64,000 bases of DNA from Cryobacterium sp. PH31-L1 (GCF_030063145.1 NZ_JASISM010000005.1:62001-126000); one strand, 5' to 3'; shown: positions 1 to 8,800, numbered from the stretch's first letter. Numbers and translations: made by a program. The notes: generated by a model from the letters alone, not told the origin.

Positions 1-800
1 ATCCCGAAGAAGAGCGCGCCGAGCGTGGCTGCTCCGGCGAACAGGGCCACGACCGCGGACTGCACGCCGACCCCGACCGACCGGCGCAGCGTGGCGCGCC
101 GCAGGCGCTCATCGGTGCGTGCGAGCTGCACCAGGCGCGGGCTGAGGGCATCGAAGGCGGTGAGCACGTCGAGGTTTTCGACGACTTCGAGCACTTCGTC
201 GGCGAGGGCACCGCGGAGCGGGGCGAGTTCGCGGTCGGCCCTGGCGGACAGGCTGCCGGACAACACGGTTCCGAGCACACCGGCCAGCATCAGGCAGACG
301 AGCAAGGTGAGGCCTGCCATCGGGACGATCAGCCAGATTCCGATCACACTGAGTGCCGCGGTGACGCCGGCCACCAGCAGCGGCTGCACGACGCGCAGCG
401 GCAGATCCTGCAGGTCGTCGACGTCACGCACCAGGCGGGTCAGCAGGTCGCCACGACCGGTGCTCGCCAGGCCCGCCGGCGCTACCGGAACGATGCGGCG
501 AAAAATGCCCAGCCGCAATTCGGCCAGCTGCCGGAACGCGGCATCGTGGCTGGTCATGCGTTCCAGGTAGCGCAGCACGGAGCGAAAGATGGCGAAGGCG
601 CGCACCCCGACGATGGCCATGCCCAAAAGCGCGAGGGACGGCATTTCGGCCGCGCGGGTGATCAGCCAGGCTGAGCAGGCAAGCAGGGCCACGGCCATGA
701 CGGCGCTGCCGATGCCGGCCAGCAGCCCGGGGGCAAACCAGCGCGGGCGCGGCTGGGCGAGGCGCAGGACGTCCCGAGCTGCCGTGGTGACGTCAGACAT
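1..800 (-). CDS. cydC: CydC, thiol reductant ABC exporter subunit (5' part only)
   Basis: One half of the heterodimeric CydDC ABC exporter, a membrane complex that exports thiol reductants and is needed to assemble cytochrome bd. The frame opens with ATG at 798-800 (MSDVTTAARDVLRLAQP) and stays open to base 1, giving about 266 residues of the usual 550-570. The visible part is the membrane domain, with hydrophobic helices near residues 25-65 and 155-185; the ATPase domain lies outside the window. The start overlaps the cydD stop by 8 bp, so the two are probably translationally coupled. The identity rests on this position after cydD and on the membrane-domain pattern. Confidence 0.85.
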   Translation of the reverse strand, partial: MSDVTTAARDVLRLAQPRPRWFAPGLLAGIGSAVMAVALLACSAWLITRAAEMPSLALLGMAIVGVRAFAIFRSVLRYLERMTSHDAAFRQLAELRLGIFRRIVPVAPAGLASTGRGDLLTRLVRDVDDLQDLPLRVVQPLLVAGVTAALSVIGIWLIVPMAGLTLLVCLMLAGVLGTVLSGSLSARADRELAPLRGALADEVLEVVENLDVLTAFDALSPRLVQLARTDERLRRATLRRSVGVGVQSAVVALFAGAATLGALFFG

Positions 801-2469
801 GGATCAGCTCCTGCAATTCGATCACGCGGTCTGCGGCGGCGACCACGGCCGGCCGGTGACTGACGACGATCACGATGCGTCCCTGGTCGGCGAGGTGGCG
901 AAGGCCGGCCAGGAGGCGGGCTTCGGCGTCGGAGTCGAGCGCTGAGCTCGGTTCGTCGAGGATCAGCACGTGGCACTCGGTCGCGAGCGCACGGTAGATG
1001 GCGCGGGCAGCGGCGACGCGTTGCGCTTGGCCGCCGGAGAGCCCGTCGCCGTTCACCCCGAGAACGGTGCTGGGTAACACCTCGGCGGCTCCAGCCCAAT
1101 CGAGCGCCTGCACGATCCGGCCTGGTTCAGCGGATGCCGCCCCCAGCGCCACGTTCTCGGCCACCGTTCCGCGGAACAGGCCCGGCCGCTGGCCGGACCA
1201 GGCCAACCAGGGGCGCGTCGCTCCGGCCGCAACGGCGACGCCGCCGAGCGTGAGGGCACCGGTACACGGCACGAAGCCGAGCAGGGCGGCCACGAGGGTC
1301 GACTTGCCGACCCCGCTGACTCCGCGCAGAACGCTCAGCTCGCCGGGGGCAAATTCCGCATGCAGCTGGTCGATCACCACGGAGTCGCCCCGCCGAACGG
1401 TGACACCCTCCAGACGAAGGGCGCCGGCTGCCTGGCCGAGTTGACCAGCGTAGGGGAAAGCGAGACCGGCGCCAGCCGCGGCATCCGCTGTCGAGACAGC
1501 CGGGACCGTCGCGACGGAGTCATCGTCGAGAATGGTGAACAGCTCTTCGGCGGCGGCGAGCCCGTCGGCGGCGGCGTGAAACTGTGCGCCCACCTGGCGC
1601 AGCGGCAGAAACGCCTCCGGGGCGAGGAGTAGAACGAACAGGCCGACGCCGAGCAGCAGCGCACCGTCGATGAGCCGCAGGCCGATCGACACGGCGATGA
1701 GGGCCACCGAGAGGCTCGCGGCGAGTTCGAGCACGAAGCCACTGAGGAACGAGACGCGCAGCACCTTCATGGTGCGGGTGCGATATTCCTCGGTGATGGA
1801 ACGGATCCGGTCGAACTGGCGTCGTTCTCGACCGTAGATCTTGAGCGTGCCGAGGCCCCCGACCACATCCAGAAATCCGGTGGAGAGGCGCTGCAGTGCC
1901 TTCCACTGTTCCTGCTGCACCGACTGGGTGACCTTGCCGATGAGAATCATGAAGACGGGAATCAGAGGAATCACGATGATGACCGTGAGGCCGCTCGCGA
2001 GATCCTGCCAGAGAATGACCGCGATCAGAATCGGTGTGGCGATCATGGTCAGCAACAGTTGCGGCAGGTAGCGGGCGAAGTAGTTGTCGAGCGCGTCGAG
2101 ACCGGTCGTGACGACGGTCGACAGGCGGGCGCTCTGCTGGGAAGCGACCCAGTCGGGGCCGCGTTCGGCGAGCTTGGCCATGACGCGGGCCCGCAGTTGG
2201 CTCTTGACCTGGGCGGCACCGCGGTTGGCCGCCACTTCGAGCAGCCAGATGAGCACCGAGCGCACCACGACGACGCAGGCCAGGGCGGCCAGGGTCGACA
2301 TGATCGTGCTGAGGGACTCCCCCGCGGCGGTGAGCGTGATCGTCCGGGTCAGCAGCCAGGCGAACGCGATGACGACGAGGGTTTGCGCGAAGCCCAGCAG
2401 CGCGCCGATCAGAAGAAATCGGCGCGCTGCGTGGGCGTATCGGAGAAGGCGAGGATCGAGGGGGCGCAC
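793..2469 (-). CDS. cydD: CydD, thiol reductant ABC exporter subunit
   Basis: Partner of CydC in the inner-membrane exporter that supports maturation of cytochrome bd oxidase. The 558-residue product has an N-terminal type I exporter membrane domain (about residues 15-300, including a TLKIYGRERR-like cytoplasmic loop near 208) and a C-terminal ATPase with Walker A GVSGVGKST at about 383-391, signature LSGGQAQR near 475 and Walker B VLILDEPSSALD near 500. The start codon is GTG, 4 bp after the cydB stop, and the 3' end overlaps cydC. Length and motifs match the family. Third gene of a compact cydABDC operon. Confidence 0.93.
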   Translation of the reverse strand: MRPLDPRLLRYAHAARRFLLIGALLGFAQTLVVIAFAWLLTRTITLTAAGESLSTIMSTLAALACVVVVRSVLIWLLEVAANRGAAQVKSQLRARVMAKLAERGPDWVASQQSARLSTVVTTGLDALDNYFARYLPQLLLTMIATPILIAVILWQDLASGLTVIIVIPLIPVFMILIGKVTQSVQQEQWKALQRLSTGFLDVVGGLGTLKIYGRERRQFDRIRSITEEYRTRTMKVLRVSFLSGFVLELAASLSVALIAVSIGLRLIDGALLLGVGLFVLLLAPEAFLPLRQVGAQFHAAADGLAAAEELFTILDDDSVATVPAVSTADAAAGAGLAFPYAGQLGQAAGALRLEGVTVRRGDSVVIDQLHAEFAPGELSVLRGVSGVGKSTLVAALLGFVPCTGALTLGGVAVAAGATRPWLAWSGQRPGLFRGTVAENVALGAASAEPGRIVQALDWAGAAEVLPSTVLGVNGDGLSGGQAQRVAAARAIYRALATECHVLILDEPSSALDSDAEARLLAGLRHLADQGRIVIVVSHRPAVVAAADRVIELQELIHV

Positions 2470-2473
2470 CGTT

Positions 2474-3493
2474 TTAGTGTACGGCGACCTCAGTGCGTGC
2501 CGACTCGATGTGCGCCCGGCCGATGCGCTTGCGGAACACCCAGTACGTCCAGCCCTGGTAGAGCAGGATGACGGGCATCCCGATCAGCGCGGTCCAGCTC
2601 ATCACACCGAGCGTGTAGGTCGACGAGGAGGCGTTCGCGATGGTCAGGCTGTTCGCTGCGTTGTTGCTGGCCGGCATGACGTCGGGAAACAGCGAGGCGA
2701 ACAGGGTGAGAACGGCGAGACCGATCGTGGCAGCCATGAGGCCGAACGCGAGCCGTTCGGCGCCGCGCAGGTTGGCCAGGAAGGAGGCGATCAGCGCGAC
2801 AGCGGCCAGGGCGGCGAAGATAGCGGATGCCACGGTACCGTACGCAAAGGTTGTCCAGACCAGGAAGCTGGCCGCGACTACGATCGTCACGATGCCGGCC
2901 TTGGTGGCGAGCTTCCGAGCCCGGACCCGGATGTCGCCCTCGGTCTTGAGCGAGACGAAGACGACCCCGTGCACGAAGAACAGCAGCAGCGTGGTGACGC
3001 CGCCGAGCAGGGCGTAGGGGTTCAGCAGGTCGAAGAAGGTGCCGATGTAGTCGTGGTTGGCGTCGAGCTTGACGCCGCGCACGACGTTGGCGAAGGCGAC
3101 ACCCCAGAGCAGCGCCGGAACGGCCGAACCGACGATGATCATGCCGTCGAACCACTTCTTCCAGGTGGATTCGGGGCGCTGGTGGCGGTATTCAAACGAC
3201 ACACCGCGCAGAATCAGTGCAACCAGAATGAGCAGCAGAGCCAGGTAGAAGCCGCTGAACATGGTCGCGTACCACTCGGGGAACGCTGCGAACAGTGAGG
3301 CGCCGGCGACGATGACCCAGGTTTCGTTGAGGTCCCAGACCGGGCCGATGGTGTTGATGAGAACGCGGCGATCGGTGTCGTCCTTGCCGAGAAATGGCAG
3401 GGACATTCCGACCCCGAAGTCGAAGCCATCGAGCACAAAGTACCCGATGAACATCGCAGCGATGATCCAGAACCAGAGAATTGTGAGATCCAT
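2474..3493 (-). CDS. cydB: Cytochrome d ubiquinol oxidase subunit II (CydB)
   Basis: Subunit II of cytochrome bd terminal oxidase, the heterodimeric membrane complex that oxidises quinol and reduces oxygen to water with high affinity. The 339-residue protein starts with the family hallmark LWFWIIAAMFIGYFVLDGFD and carries GPVWDLNETW near residue 55, followed by about eight hydrophobic helices. The ATG at 3491-3493 has a GCGGGAA ribosome site 8 nt upstream. It lies 21 bp after cydA and 4 bp before cydD. Length is standard and nothing is broken. Confidence 0.96.
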   Translation of the reverse strand: MDLTILWFWIIAAMFIGYFVLDGFDFGVGMSLPFLGKDDTDRRVLINTIGPVWDLNETWVIVAGASLFAAFPEWYATMFSGFYLALLLILVALILRGVSFEYRHQRPESTWKKWFDGMIIVGSAVPALLWGVAFANVVRGVKLDANHDYIGTFFDLLNPYALLGGVTTLLLFFVHGVVFVSLKTEGDIRVRARKLATKAGIVTIVVAASFLVWTTFAYGTVASAIFAALAAVALIASFLANLRGAERLAFGLMAATIGLAVLTLFASLFPDVMPASNNAANSLTIANASSSTYTLGVMSWTALIGMPVILLYQGWTYWVFRKRIGRAHIESARTEVAVH

Positions 3494-3514
3494 TGTGTAT
3501 TCCCGCTAACCGTT

Positions 3515-4936
3515 CTAGTAGACCGTGACAGCTTGCTGGAGTTCGCCGGATTCGGCGCCCTGAACCGGAGCATCGTCCGGGCCCTTCTGAACGGCCTTGA
3601 GGATGAGCTTGAACTCGACCACCGCGAGGATTCCGTAGAGCAGGGTGAAGACGATCAACGAGATCAGAATCTCGATGCCGGTCACGCCGGGCGAAACGCC
3701 GTCTGCAGTGCGCATGAGTCCGAACACGAGCCAGGGCTGGCGGCCCATCTCGGTGAAGGTCCAGCCGACGCTCATGGCGAGAAGGGACATCGGGAAGCTC
3801 CAGATGGCGATCTTCCACATCCACGGACGAGCCGGCTTGGCCGCACTTTTGCGGGTGAAGAACAGGCCGGCAATGGCGATGAGCATGTGGGCGAGGCCGA
3901 GTCCGATCATCCAGCGGAACGCCCAGTAGGTGATCCAGATGGTCGGGGAGTAGTCGCCGGGGCCGTAGGCCTCGACGTACTGGGCCTGCAGGTTGTTGAT
4001 GCCCTCAACCGTGCCGTCGAACGTGTGCGTGGAGAGGAAGGAGAGCAGGTACGGGATGCGCACCGAGAACAGCTCGCTGACGCCGTCGGGGGTGCCGAGC
4101 GTAAAGATCGAGAAGGAGGCGTTCGCGCCGGTCGCGGTGACGTACATCGCTTCGGCCGAGGCCATCTTCATCGGCTGAACTTCGGTCATGATCAGGCTGA
4201 GCTGGTCGCCGGAGAGTGTCGTGAGAACGCCGGCGATGATCATCATCCACATGCCGAACTTGAGTGCAGGGCGCATGGTGTCGAAGTGCTGATTGCGGGC
4301 GAGGTGCCAGGCGGCGACCGAGATGATCAGGCCGGCTGAGACCATGAAGCACGCGAAGATCGTGTGCGGGAAGGATGCCAGCACGATCGGGTTGGTGAGC
4401 AGGGCGCCAATGCTGGTGAGCTCGGCGCGACCCTTCTCTTCGTTCATGACGTAAGCGTCCGCAATCGGGTTCTGCATGAACGCGTTCGCAGCGAGGATGA
4501 AGTAGGCCGAGGTGATCGTGCCGATCGCGGTCAGCCAGATGGTGGCCAAGTGGATCTTCTTCGGCAGCTTGTCCCAACCGAAGATCCAGAGCCCGATGAA
4601 CGTGGCCTCGAGGAAGAAGGCGGTGATGCCCTCGAACGCGAGCGGGGCTCCGAAGACGTCGCCGACAAAGCGCGAGTAGTCCGACCAGTTCATTCCGAAC
4701 TGAAATTCCTGCACGATTCCGGTCACGACGCCCATGGCGAAATTGATCAGAAAGATCTTGCCGAAGAAGTGTGTCAGCTGCAGATATTTCGCCTTATCGG
4801 TGCGCACCCAAGCCGTCTGGAAGATGGCGACCGTGAGTGCCATTCCAATGGTGAGTGGGACGAAAAGAAAATGATAAACGGTCGTGAGACCGAACTGCCA
4901 CCGTGAGAGGAGTAAAGGATCCAACCACTCGTTCAT
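3515..4936 (-). CDS. cydA: Cytochrome d ubiquinol oxidase subunit I (CydA)
   Basis: Haem-binding subunit I of cytochrome bd oxidase. I start at ATG 4934-4936 (MNEWLDPLLLSRWQFG) because GGAGGG sits 5 nt upstream; an in-frame start 33 bp further out lacks such a site. The 473 residues include the expected b595 axial His (H22, in TVYHFLF), the b558 His in SFPHTIFACF, the quinol-loop motif QPMKMASAEA and the GRQPW motif. The Q loop is short, without the C-terminal insertion of the E. coli type. First gene of cydABDC. Its probable promoter overlaps two inverted repeats that could bind the divergently encoded BlaI-type repressor. Confidence 0.96.
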   Translation of the reverse strand: MNEWLDPLLLSRWQFGLTTVYHFLFVPLTIGMALTVAIFQTAWVRTDKAKYLQLTHFFGKIFLINFAMGVVTGIVQEFQFGMNWSDYSRFVGDVFGAPLAFEGITAFFLEATFIGLWIFGWDKLPKKIHLATIWLTAIGTITSAYFILAANAFMQNPIADAYVMNEEKGRAELTSIGALLTNPIVLASFPHTIFACFMVSAGLIISVAAWHLARNQHFDTMRPALKFGMWMMIIAGVLTTLSGDQLSLIMTEVQPMKMASAEAMYVTATGANASFSIFTLGTPDGVSELFSVRIPYLLSFLSTHTFDGTVEGINNLQAQYVEAYGPGDYSPTIWITYWAFRWMIGLGLAHMLIAIAGLFFTRKSAAKPARPWMWKIAIWSFPMSLLAMSVGWTFTEMGRQPWLVFGLMRTADGVSPGVTGIEILISLIVFTLLYGILAVVEFKLILKAVQKGPDDAPVQGAESGELQQAVTVY

Positions 4937-4972
4937 GTGCCCTCCAGCAAATTGTGTCACGCGCGTCAACTT

Positions 4973-4989
4973 TTCTACGCTACGTAGAA
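4973..4989. promoter_or_regulatory. Inverted-repeat operator 1 between cydA and blaI
   Basis: TTCTACGCTACGTAGAA is a perfect 7-3-7 inverted repeat. It covers the candidate -10 hexamer of cydA (4977-4982, TAGCGT on minus). The CTAC...GTAG half-site pattern suits BlaI/MecI-family repressors, and such a repressor is encoded 56 bp away. Binding itself is inferred. Confidence 0.65.
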
Positions 4990-5005
4990 CACTACTCTTC
5001 TACAA
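4977..5005 (-). promoter_or_regulatory. Candidate cydABDC promoter
   Basis: On minus, TTGTAG (5000-5005) and TAGCGT (4977-4982) are separated by exactly 17 bp. Transcription would start near 4970, leaving a leader of about 34 nt with the GGAGGG site of cydA. Both hexamers lie inside the inverted repeats. Hexamer matches alone are weak; the arrangement is what supports it. Confidence 0.42.
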
Positions 5006-5014
5006 CTCGTAGAA
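4998..5014. promoter_or_regulatory. Inverted-repeat operator 2 between cydA and blaI
   Basis: TTCTACAACTCGTAGAA repeats the 7-3-7 design of operator 1 with one mismatch. The centres of the two operators are 25 bp apart. This copy covers the candidate cydA -35 (5000-5005) and abuts or overlaps the candidate blaI -35 (5009-5014), so one site could act on both divergent promoters. Confidence 0.62.
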
Positions 5015-5037
5015 AACACAGTTTCGGAGCGTAATGT
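5009..5037 (+). promoter_or_regulatory. Candidate blaI promoter
   Basis: TAATGT at 5032-5037 is a reasonable -10, with GTAGAA at 5009-5014 placed 17 bp upstream. The ATG of the regulator follows the -10 by only 7 nt and has no good ribosome site, so the message may be leaderless. Confidence 0.4.
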
Positions 5038-5044
5038 TAACAAC

Positions 5045-5431
5045 ATGGGAAGTTTGGGTGTGCTCGAGAGGCTGATGATGGATGTCCTGTGGGACTCCCC
5101 GACCCCGTTGACGGCGAATGAACTCAAAGATTGCCTGATCAAGCCCGGTATTTCTGCTGCCCCAACGAAGCAACTGGCAACCACGACCATTTTGACCGTG
5201 CTGAGCCGGCTCGAAACCAAGGGCTTCGTCACCCGCGACCGCAGCCTGCGCCCGCACGCCTACACCGCTGTCATGACTCGCGCCGCGCACACGGCCGGCC
5301 TGATGCACGAAGTGCTCGGCCAGGTGCCGGACCGCCAGGCGGCGCTCGCCCGGTTCATCGGCGACGTCACCCCCCAGGAGGCCGAGACGCTGCGGCAGTT
5401 GCTCGCCGTCGCCTCCTCCGACAACGCCTGA
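5045..5431 (+). CDS. blaI: BlaI/MecI/CopY-family transcriptional repressor
   Basis: A 128-residue winged-helix repressor of the BlaI/MecI family. The N-terminal part (LGVLERLMMDVLWDSPTPLTANEL, then TTTILTVLSRLETKGFV near residues 47-63) is the DNA-binding domain; the C-terminal helices are the usual dimerisation and protease-sensitive region. The ATG at 5045 lacks a clear ribosome site and lies 7 nt after a TAATGT hexamer. It is followed 23 bp later by an M56 metallopeptidase, the classic BlaI-BlaR pairing, and is divergent from cydABDC across two inverted repeats. No beta-lactamase is nearby, so the likely targets are itself and the cyd operon (inference). The symbol denotes the family. Confidence 0.88.
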   Translation: MGSLGVLERLMMDVLWDSPTPLTANELKDCLIKPGISAAPTKQLATTTILTVLSRLETKGFVTRDRSLRPHAYTAVMTRAAHTAGLMHEVLGQVPDRQAALARFIGDVTPQEAETLRQLLAVASSDNA

Positions 5432-5454
5432 TCCCTGCCTGAACTGACCACCCC

Positions 5455-6444
5455 GTGATCACCGCCGCCGTCGTGCTCGGCTTCTTCGCCGTTCTGCTGG
5501 CCTGGCCGGCACCGCTCGTGCTCGCCCGCTCCACCTGGCCGGCCCGCGCCCCCGGCGTAGCCCTCGTACTCTGGCAGGCCATCGCGCTGTCCGGCGGCCT
5601 GTCGATGATCGGTTCGCTACTGCTCTACGGCCTTGTTCCGTTCGGTAACATGCTGGGACCGAGCATTGTCACCCTCGGCGGCAACCTGCGTGCCGGCACC
5701 CTGCCGAGCGGCACGAGCTTCACCCATGTGCTCGCACTCGGCGCGGCCATTCTGCTCGGCACGCACCTGCTGCTCAACCTGCTCGCGACCTTCGTGCGAG
5801 CCGAGCGGCAGCGCCGGCGTCACCACACCCTCATCGCCTTGCTCAGCGATCCGCTGAACGGGCGCCCGGAAATGCGGGTCATTGACCACCCGGCACCGGT
5901 CGCCTACTGCCTGCCCGGGGCCGGGCATTCGGCGACGGTCCTCTCCAATGGCCTGCTTCGCCTGCTCGATGCCGATCAGGTACGTGCCGTGATCGCGCAC
6001 GAGCAGGCGCACCTCGTGCAGCAGCACCACCTGGTCTTGCTTGCTTTCAAAAGCTGGCACAGCGCGCTGCCGTGGTTCCCCATCGCCAACCGCGCCGAAA
6101 ATGCCGTCGCCCTGCTGGTCGAGATGCTCGCCGACGATCGTGCCCGCCGTGTCGTTGACGACCAGACCCTGGCCCGTGCCATAGCGCTCGTCGGGTTCGC
6201 CCTCGCCGGCGCTACTCGCCCACCAGACAAGGAAGCGGATGCGGTGGCTCGCGCCGCCGCATCCGCTTCAGAGGGCGACCGGGGACTCGTTACCCAACCC
6301 GAGCATCCGGTGCACCAGGTCATGCCGCGAGTGGCACGGCTGGTGAATCCGACCGTGCCGCTGCACTACACGGCCACGGCCGGAGCACTCAGCCTGTCGG
6401 CGGTGCTCCTGGCCGGGCCGGCGCTCATCCTGTTCGGCGCCTAG
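5455..6444 (+). CDS. M56-family membrane metallopeptidase (BlaR1-like, no sensor domain)
   Basis: An integral-membrane zinc peptidase of the BlaR1/MecR1 family, 329 residues. Hydrophobic segments lie near residues 1-25, 35-62, 90-113 and at the C-terminus (about 305-327). The zinc motif is HEQAH (182-186), and E223 in LVEMLADDRA is a candidate third ligand. Family members cut the partner BlaI repressor after a signal. This one ends soon after the last helix and has no penicillin-binding sensor domain, so the signal is unlikely to be a beta-lactam. Start is GTG 5455, 23 bp after blaI. Convergent with the next operon, only 10 bp apart. Confidence 0.85.
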   Translation: MITAAVVLGFFAVLLAWPAPLVLARSTWPARAPGVALVLWQAIALSGGLSMIGSLLLYGLVPFGNMLGPSIVTLGGNLRAGTLPSGTSFTHVLALGAAILLGTHLLLNLLATFVRAERQRRRHHTLIALLSDPLNGRPEMRVIDHPAPVAYCLPGAGHSATVLSNGLLRLLDADQVRAVIAHEQAHLVQQHHLVLLAFKSWHSALPWFPIANRAENAVALLVEMLADDRARRVVDDQTLARAIALVGFALAGATRPPDKEADAVARAAASASEGDRGLVTQPEHPVHQVMPRVARLVNPTVPLHYTATAGALSLSAVLLAGPALILFGA

Positions 6445-6454
6445 ACTTCCGCAG

Positions 6455-7378
6455 CTAGATCAGCTTTTCCTTGGTCAACCAAGCGGTCGCGATCTTGTCG
6501 GCCGACAGCTCGTCGTTGACGCTCTGCGAGTTCAACTGGACCAGCGTGTCCTCCGTGAGAGCCGCGCTGACCTTGTTGAGGATCGCTGCCGCAGCGTCAT
6601 CGATCTTGTCGGAGACGACGGGCACGACGTTGGAGGGCAAGAACAGCGCGTCGGGGTCCTCCAGCACAACGAGGTTGCCCGATTCGAAGGCCGGACTCGC
6701 GGTGTAGATGTTCGCCAGCTGGATGTCGCCGTCCTCGAGCGCCTTGACCGTGAGCGGGCCTCCACCATCCTCGACGGGCTTGAAGCCAGCGGTCTGGATC
6801 CCGTACTTCTCCTTGAGGGCCGTTGGTCCGTAGGGGCGGGTTTCCAGTTCAGAGTTGCCACCGACGGTGATCGGCACGCTGACGTTGATGAGCGAGGCGA
6901 TGTCGGTGAGGTTGTACTTGGTCGCGAAGTCGGCGGTGACCGTCCACGAGTTCTGGTCGGATGCTCCGGCCTGGTCGAGTACCCGGAGGTTGTCGGGCAG
7001 GGCGGCTTGGAGTTGCTCATAGGTCTCGTCGCTCGTGCCGCCGGCGGCGGTCTTGTCCAGCGCCTGCAGCAGGTCCCCAGTATATTCGGGGAAGACATCG
7101 ATCTTGCCGGCCTCGATGTCGGGCAGGTAGACCTCGCGCTGGCCGATTTGGAACTGTCGGTCAACGGTGAAACCGCCGGCTTCCAAGGCCTGAGAGTAGA
7201 TCTCCGCGATGATCTCGTTGGAGTAGTACGCCTGCGAGCCGACCACGATGGTAGAACCCCCGGCGCTACTCGCTGGTTCCGCCAGGGGGTCCCCCGACGC
7301 ACACCCTGCAAGGGCTACGACGGCCCCAACCGCGACCACGCCGATGAGCGTGAGCCGGCCTCTATTCATTGCGAACAT
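6455..7378 (-). CDS. Osmoprotectant (glycine betaine/choline-type) ABC transporter, substrate-binding lipoprotein
   Basis: Extracytoplasmic binding protein of the OpuBC/OpuCC/ProX type. A signal peptide ends in the lipobox LAGCAS, so the mature protein is lipid-anchored at its Cys. The following region (TIVVGSQAYYSNEIIAEIYS, VFPEYTGDLLQ) is typical of the OsmX/OpuC fold. Start ATG at 7376-7378 is chosen because AAGGAAGGA lies 7 nt upstream; MNRG at 7369 is an alternative. The 5' end overlaps the preceding permease by 17 bp. Last gene of an ATPase-permease-permease-binding protein operon. Substrate within the betaine/choline/carnitine group cannot be read from sequence. Confidence 0.88.
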   Translation of the reverse strand: MFAMNRGRLTLIGVVAVGAVVALAGCASGDPLAEPASSAGGSTIVVGSQAYYSNEIIAEIYSQALEAGGFTVDRQFQIGQREVYLPDIEAGKIDVFPEYTGDLLQALDKTAAGGTSDETYEQLQAALPDNLRVLDQAGASDQNSWTVTADFATKYNLTDIASLINVSVPITVGGNSELETRPYGPTALKEKYGIQTAGFKPVEDGGGPLTVKALEDGDIQLANIYTASPAFESGNLVVLEDPDALFLPSNVVPVVSDKIDDAAAAILNKVSAALTEDTLVQLNSQSVNDELSADKIATAWLTKEKLI

Positions 7379-8117
7379 GACTTGTTCCTTCCTTGATGGT
7401 GGATTCCATCGCCGGGCGGGATCGGGATGACCCGTCGCGGATATCTGTGGGAAGTCCCGCCGTGACGCCGCGGGGAACGACCAATTTTTGCGCGAGTGCG
7501 AAGACGCCCTCCAACACGATGGCGAGCAGGATCACCAGGATCGATCCGCCGAGCATCTCGCCGTAGTCGCGGATTCGCAAGCCCTCGAAGAGGTAACGGC
7601 CAAGGCCGAAATCAGCGACGTACGCAGCCAGCGTGGCCGTCGCGACGACCTGCAGGGTGGCCGAGCGAAGTCCCCCGATCAGCAGGGGCAGCCCCAACGG
7701 AAGCTCGACCTTGAGCACGATCTGGGCCTCGGACATGCCGACCGCCCGCGCAGCATCGATGATCTTGCGATCAATCGCCTCGAAGCCGGTATAGGCACCG
7801 GCCAGAATTGGCGGAATGGCGAGCACGGTCAAGGCCACGTAGGGCGCATTCAGCCCGATTCCCACCCAGAGGGCGACCAGGGTGAGCAGTCCCAGCGTGG
7901 GAATTGCCCGGAATGCGCCGGACGTAGCCACGGCGAGCCCCCGGCCGCGGCCGGTGTGCCCGATGAGGAACCCGATCGGCACGGCGATCACTGCGGCAAG
8001 GACGAGGGTCACCAGAGTGAACAACAGATGTTGGACCAAACGTGTCGGAATTCCACCGGCTCCGACCCAGTTCGCCGGGTCGATCAGCCACGCGACGGTT
8101 TCGGTCACAAAGTTCAC
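7362..8117 (-). CDS. Osmoprotectant ABC transporter permease (second)
   Basis: Inner-membrane permease of the OpuBB/OpuCD type, 251 residues with about six helices and the binding-protein-dependent loop GVGMSEAQIVLKVELPLGLP (EAA-like), which contacts the ATPase. I start at GTG 8115-8117 (MNFVTETVAWLIDP) because AGGAGG lies 7 nt upstream and the codon overlaps the previous stop as GTGA; the frame extends further upstream but that part overlaps the neighbour and is charged, non-membrane sequence. The C-terminal 20 residues are hydrophilic and overlap the binding-protein start. Confidence 0.88.
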   Translation of the reverse strand: MNFVTETVAWLIDPANWVGAGGIPTRLVQHLLFTLVTLVLAAVIAVPIGFLIGHTGRGRGLAVATSGAFRAIPTLGLLTLVALWVGIGLNAPYVALTVLAIPPILAGAYTGFEAIDRKIIDAARAVGMSEAQIVLKVELPLGLPLLIGGLRSATLQVVATATLAAYVADFGLGRYLFEGLRIRDYGEMLGGSILVILLAIVLEGVFALAQKLVVPRGVTAGLPTDIRDGSSRSRPAMESTIKEGTSHVRNE

Positions 8118-8800
8118 GCGGTCACCTCCTGCGCGACAGTGTCTGGCCGAACCCTCACGCCGATGGCGCTGCGTCTGGTCCACGGCATCAGCAGTCGTCC
8201 GATCAGCACGAGGATGGCATCCAGCACGAGGGCGAGCAACACGGTGGCAAGGGTACCCGCGATGATCTCCGCCTGGATTCCCCGTTGGAATCCGTCGGTG
8301 AACAGGCTGCCGAGGCTTTGCGCGCCGATCACGGCACCGACCGTGGCGAGACTCACCGTGCTGACCGCCACCACGCGCAGGCCGGCCAGCAGCACGGGAC
8401 CGGCCAGCGGCAGCTCAACCTGCCAAAATGACGTCCACCCCGAGAAGCCGACGGCGGTCGCGGACTGCTGCACGTCGCGATCGACGGAACCGAGGCCGTC
8501 CGCTACCACCCGCACCATCAAAGCCACACCGTAGAGCGTGAGCGCGATGATCAGGTTCAACGGCGAGCGGATGCTCGTGCCCACGATGAAGGGCAGCACG
8601 ATGAACAATGGCAGGGAAGGGATGGCGTAGAGCAGCCCGACCGTGGTGAGGATGACGGCGCGGCTCGTACGGTAACGGTGTGCCAGAGCACCGAACGGGA
8701 GCGCGATGACGAAGCTGAGAATGATCGAGGGCACGCTGAGGATGAGGTGATCGAACGTGCGATCCCAAATGAGGTCCAGATTCGACCAGATCCAGGTCAC
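8114..8800 (-). CDS. Osmoprotectant ABC transporter permease (first)
   Basis: Second membrane subunit of the same importer, 228 residues, OpuCB-like. It has about five to six hydrophobic helices and the cytoplasmic coupling loop SATAVGFSGWTSFWQVELPL around residues 115-140. GTG start at 8798-8800 overlaps the ATPase stop by 4 bp (GTGA); the 3' end overlaps the next permease the same way. Having two distinct permeases and one binding protein is the normal layout for OpuC-type systems. Confidence 0.88.
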   Translation of the reverse strand: MTWIWSNLDLIWDRTFDHLILSVPSIILSFVIALPFGALAHRYRTSRAVILTTVGLLYAIPSLPLFIVLPFIVGTSIRSPLNLIIALTLYGVALMVRVVADGLGSVDRDVQQSATAVGFSGWTSFWQVELPLAGPVLLAGLRVVAVSTVSLATVGAVIGAQSLGSLFTDGFQRGIQAEIIAGTLATVLLALVLDAILVLIGRLLMPWTRRSAIGVRVRPDTVAQEVTA

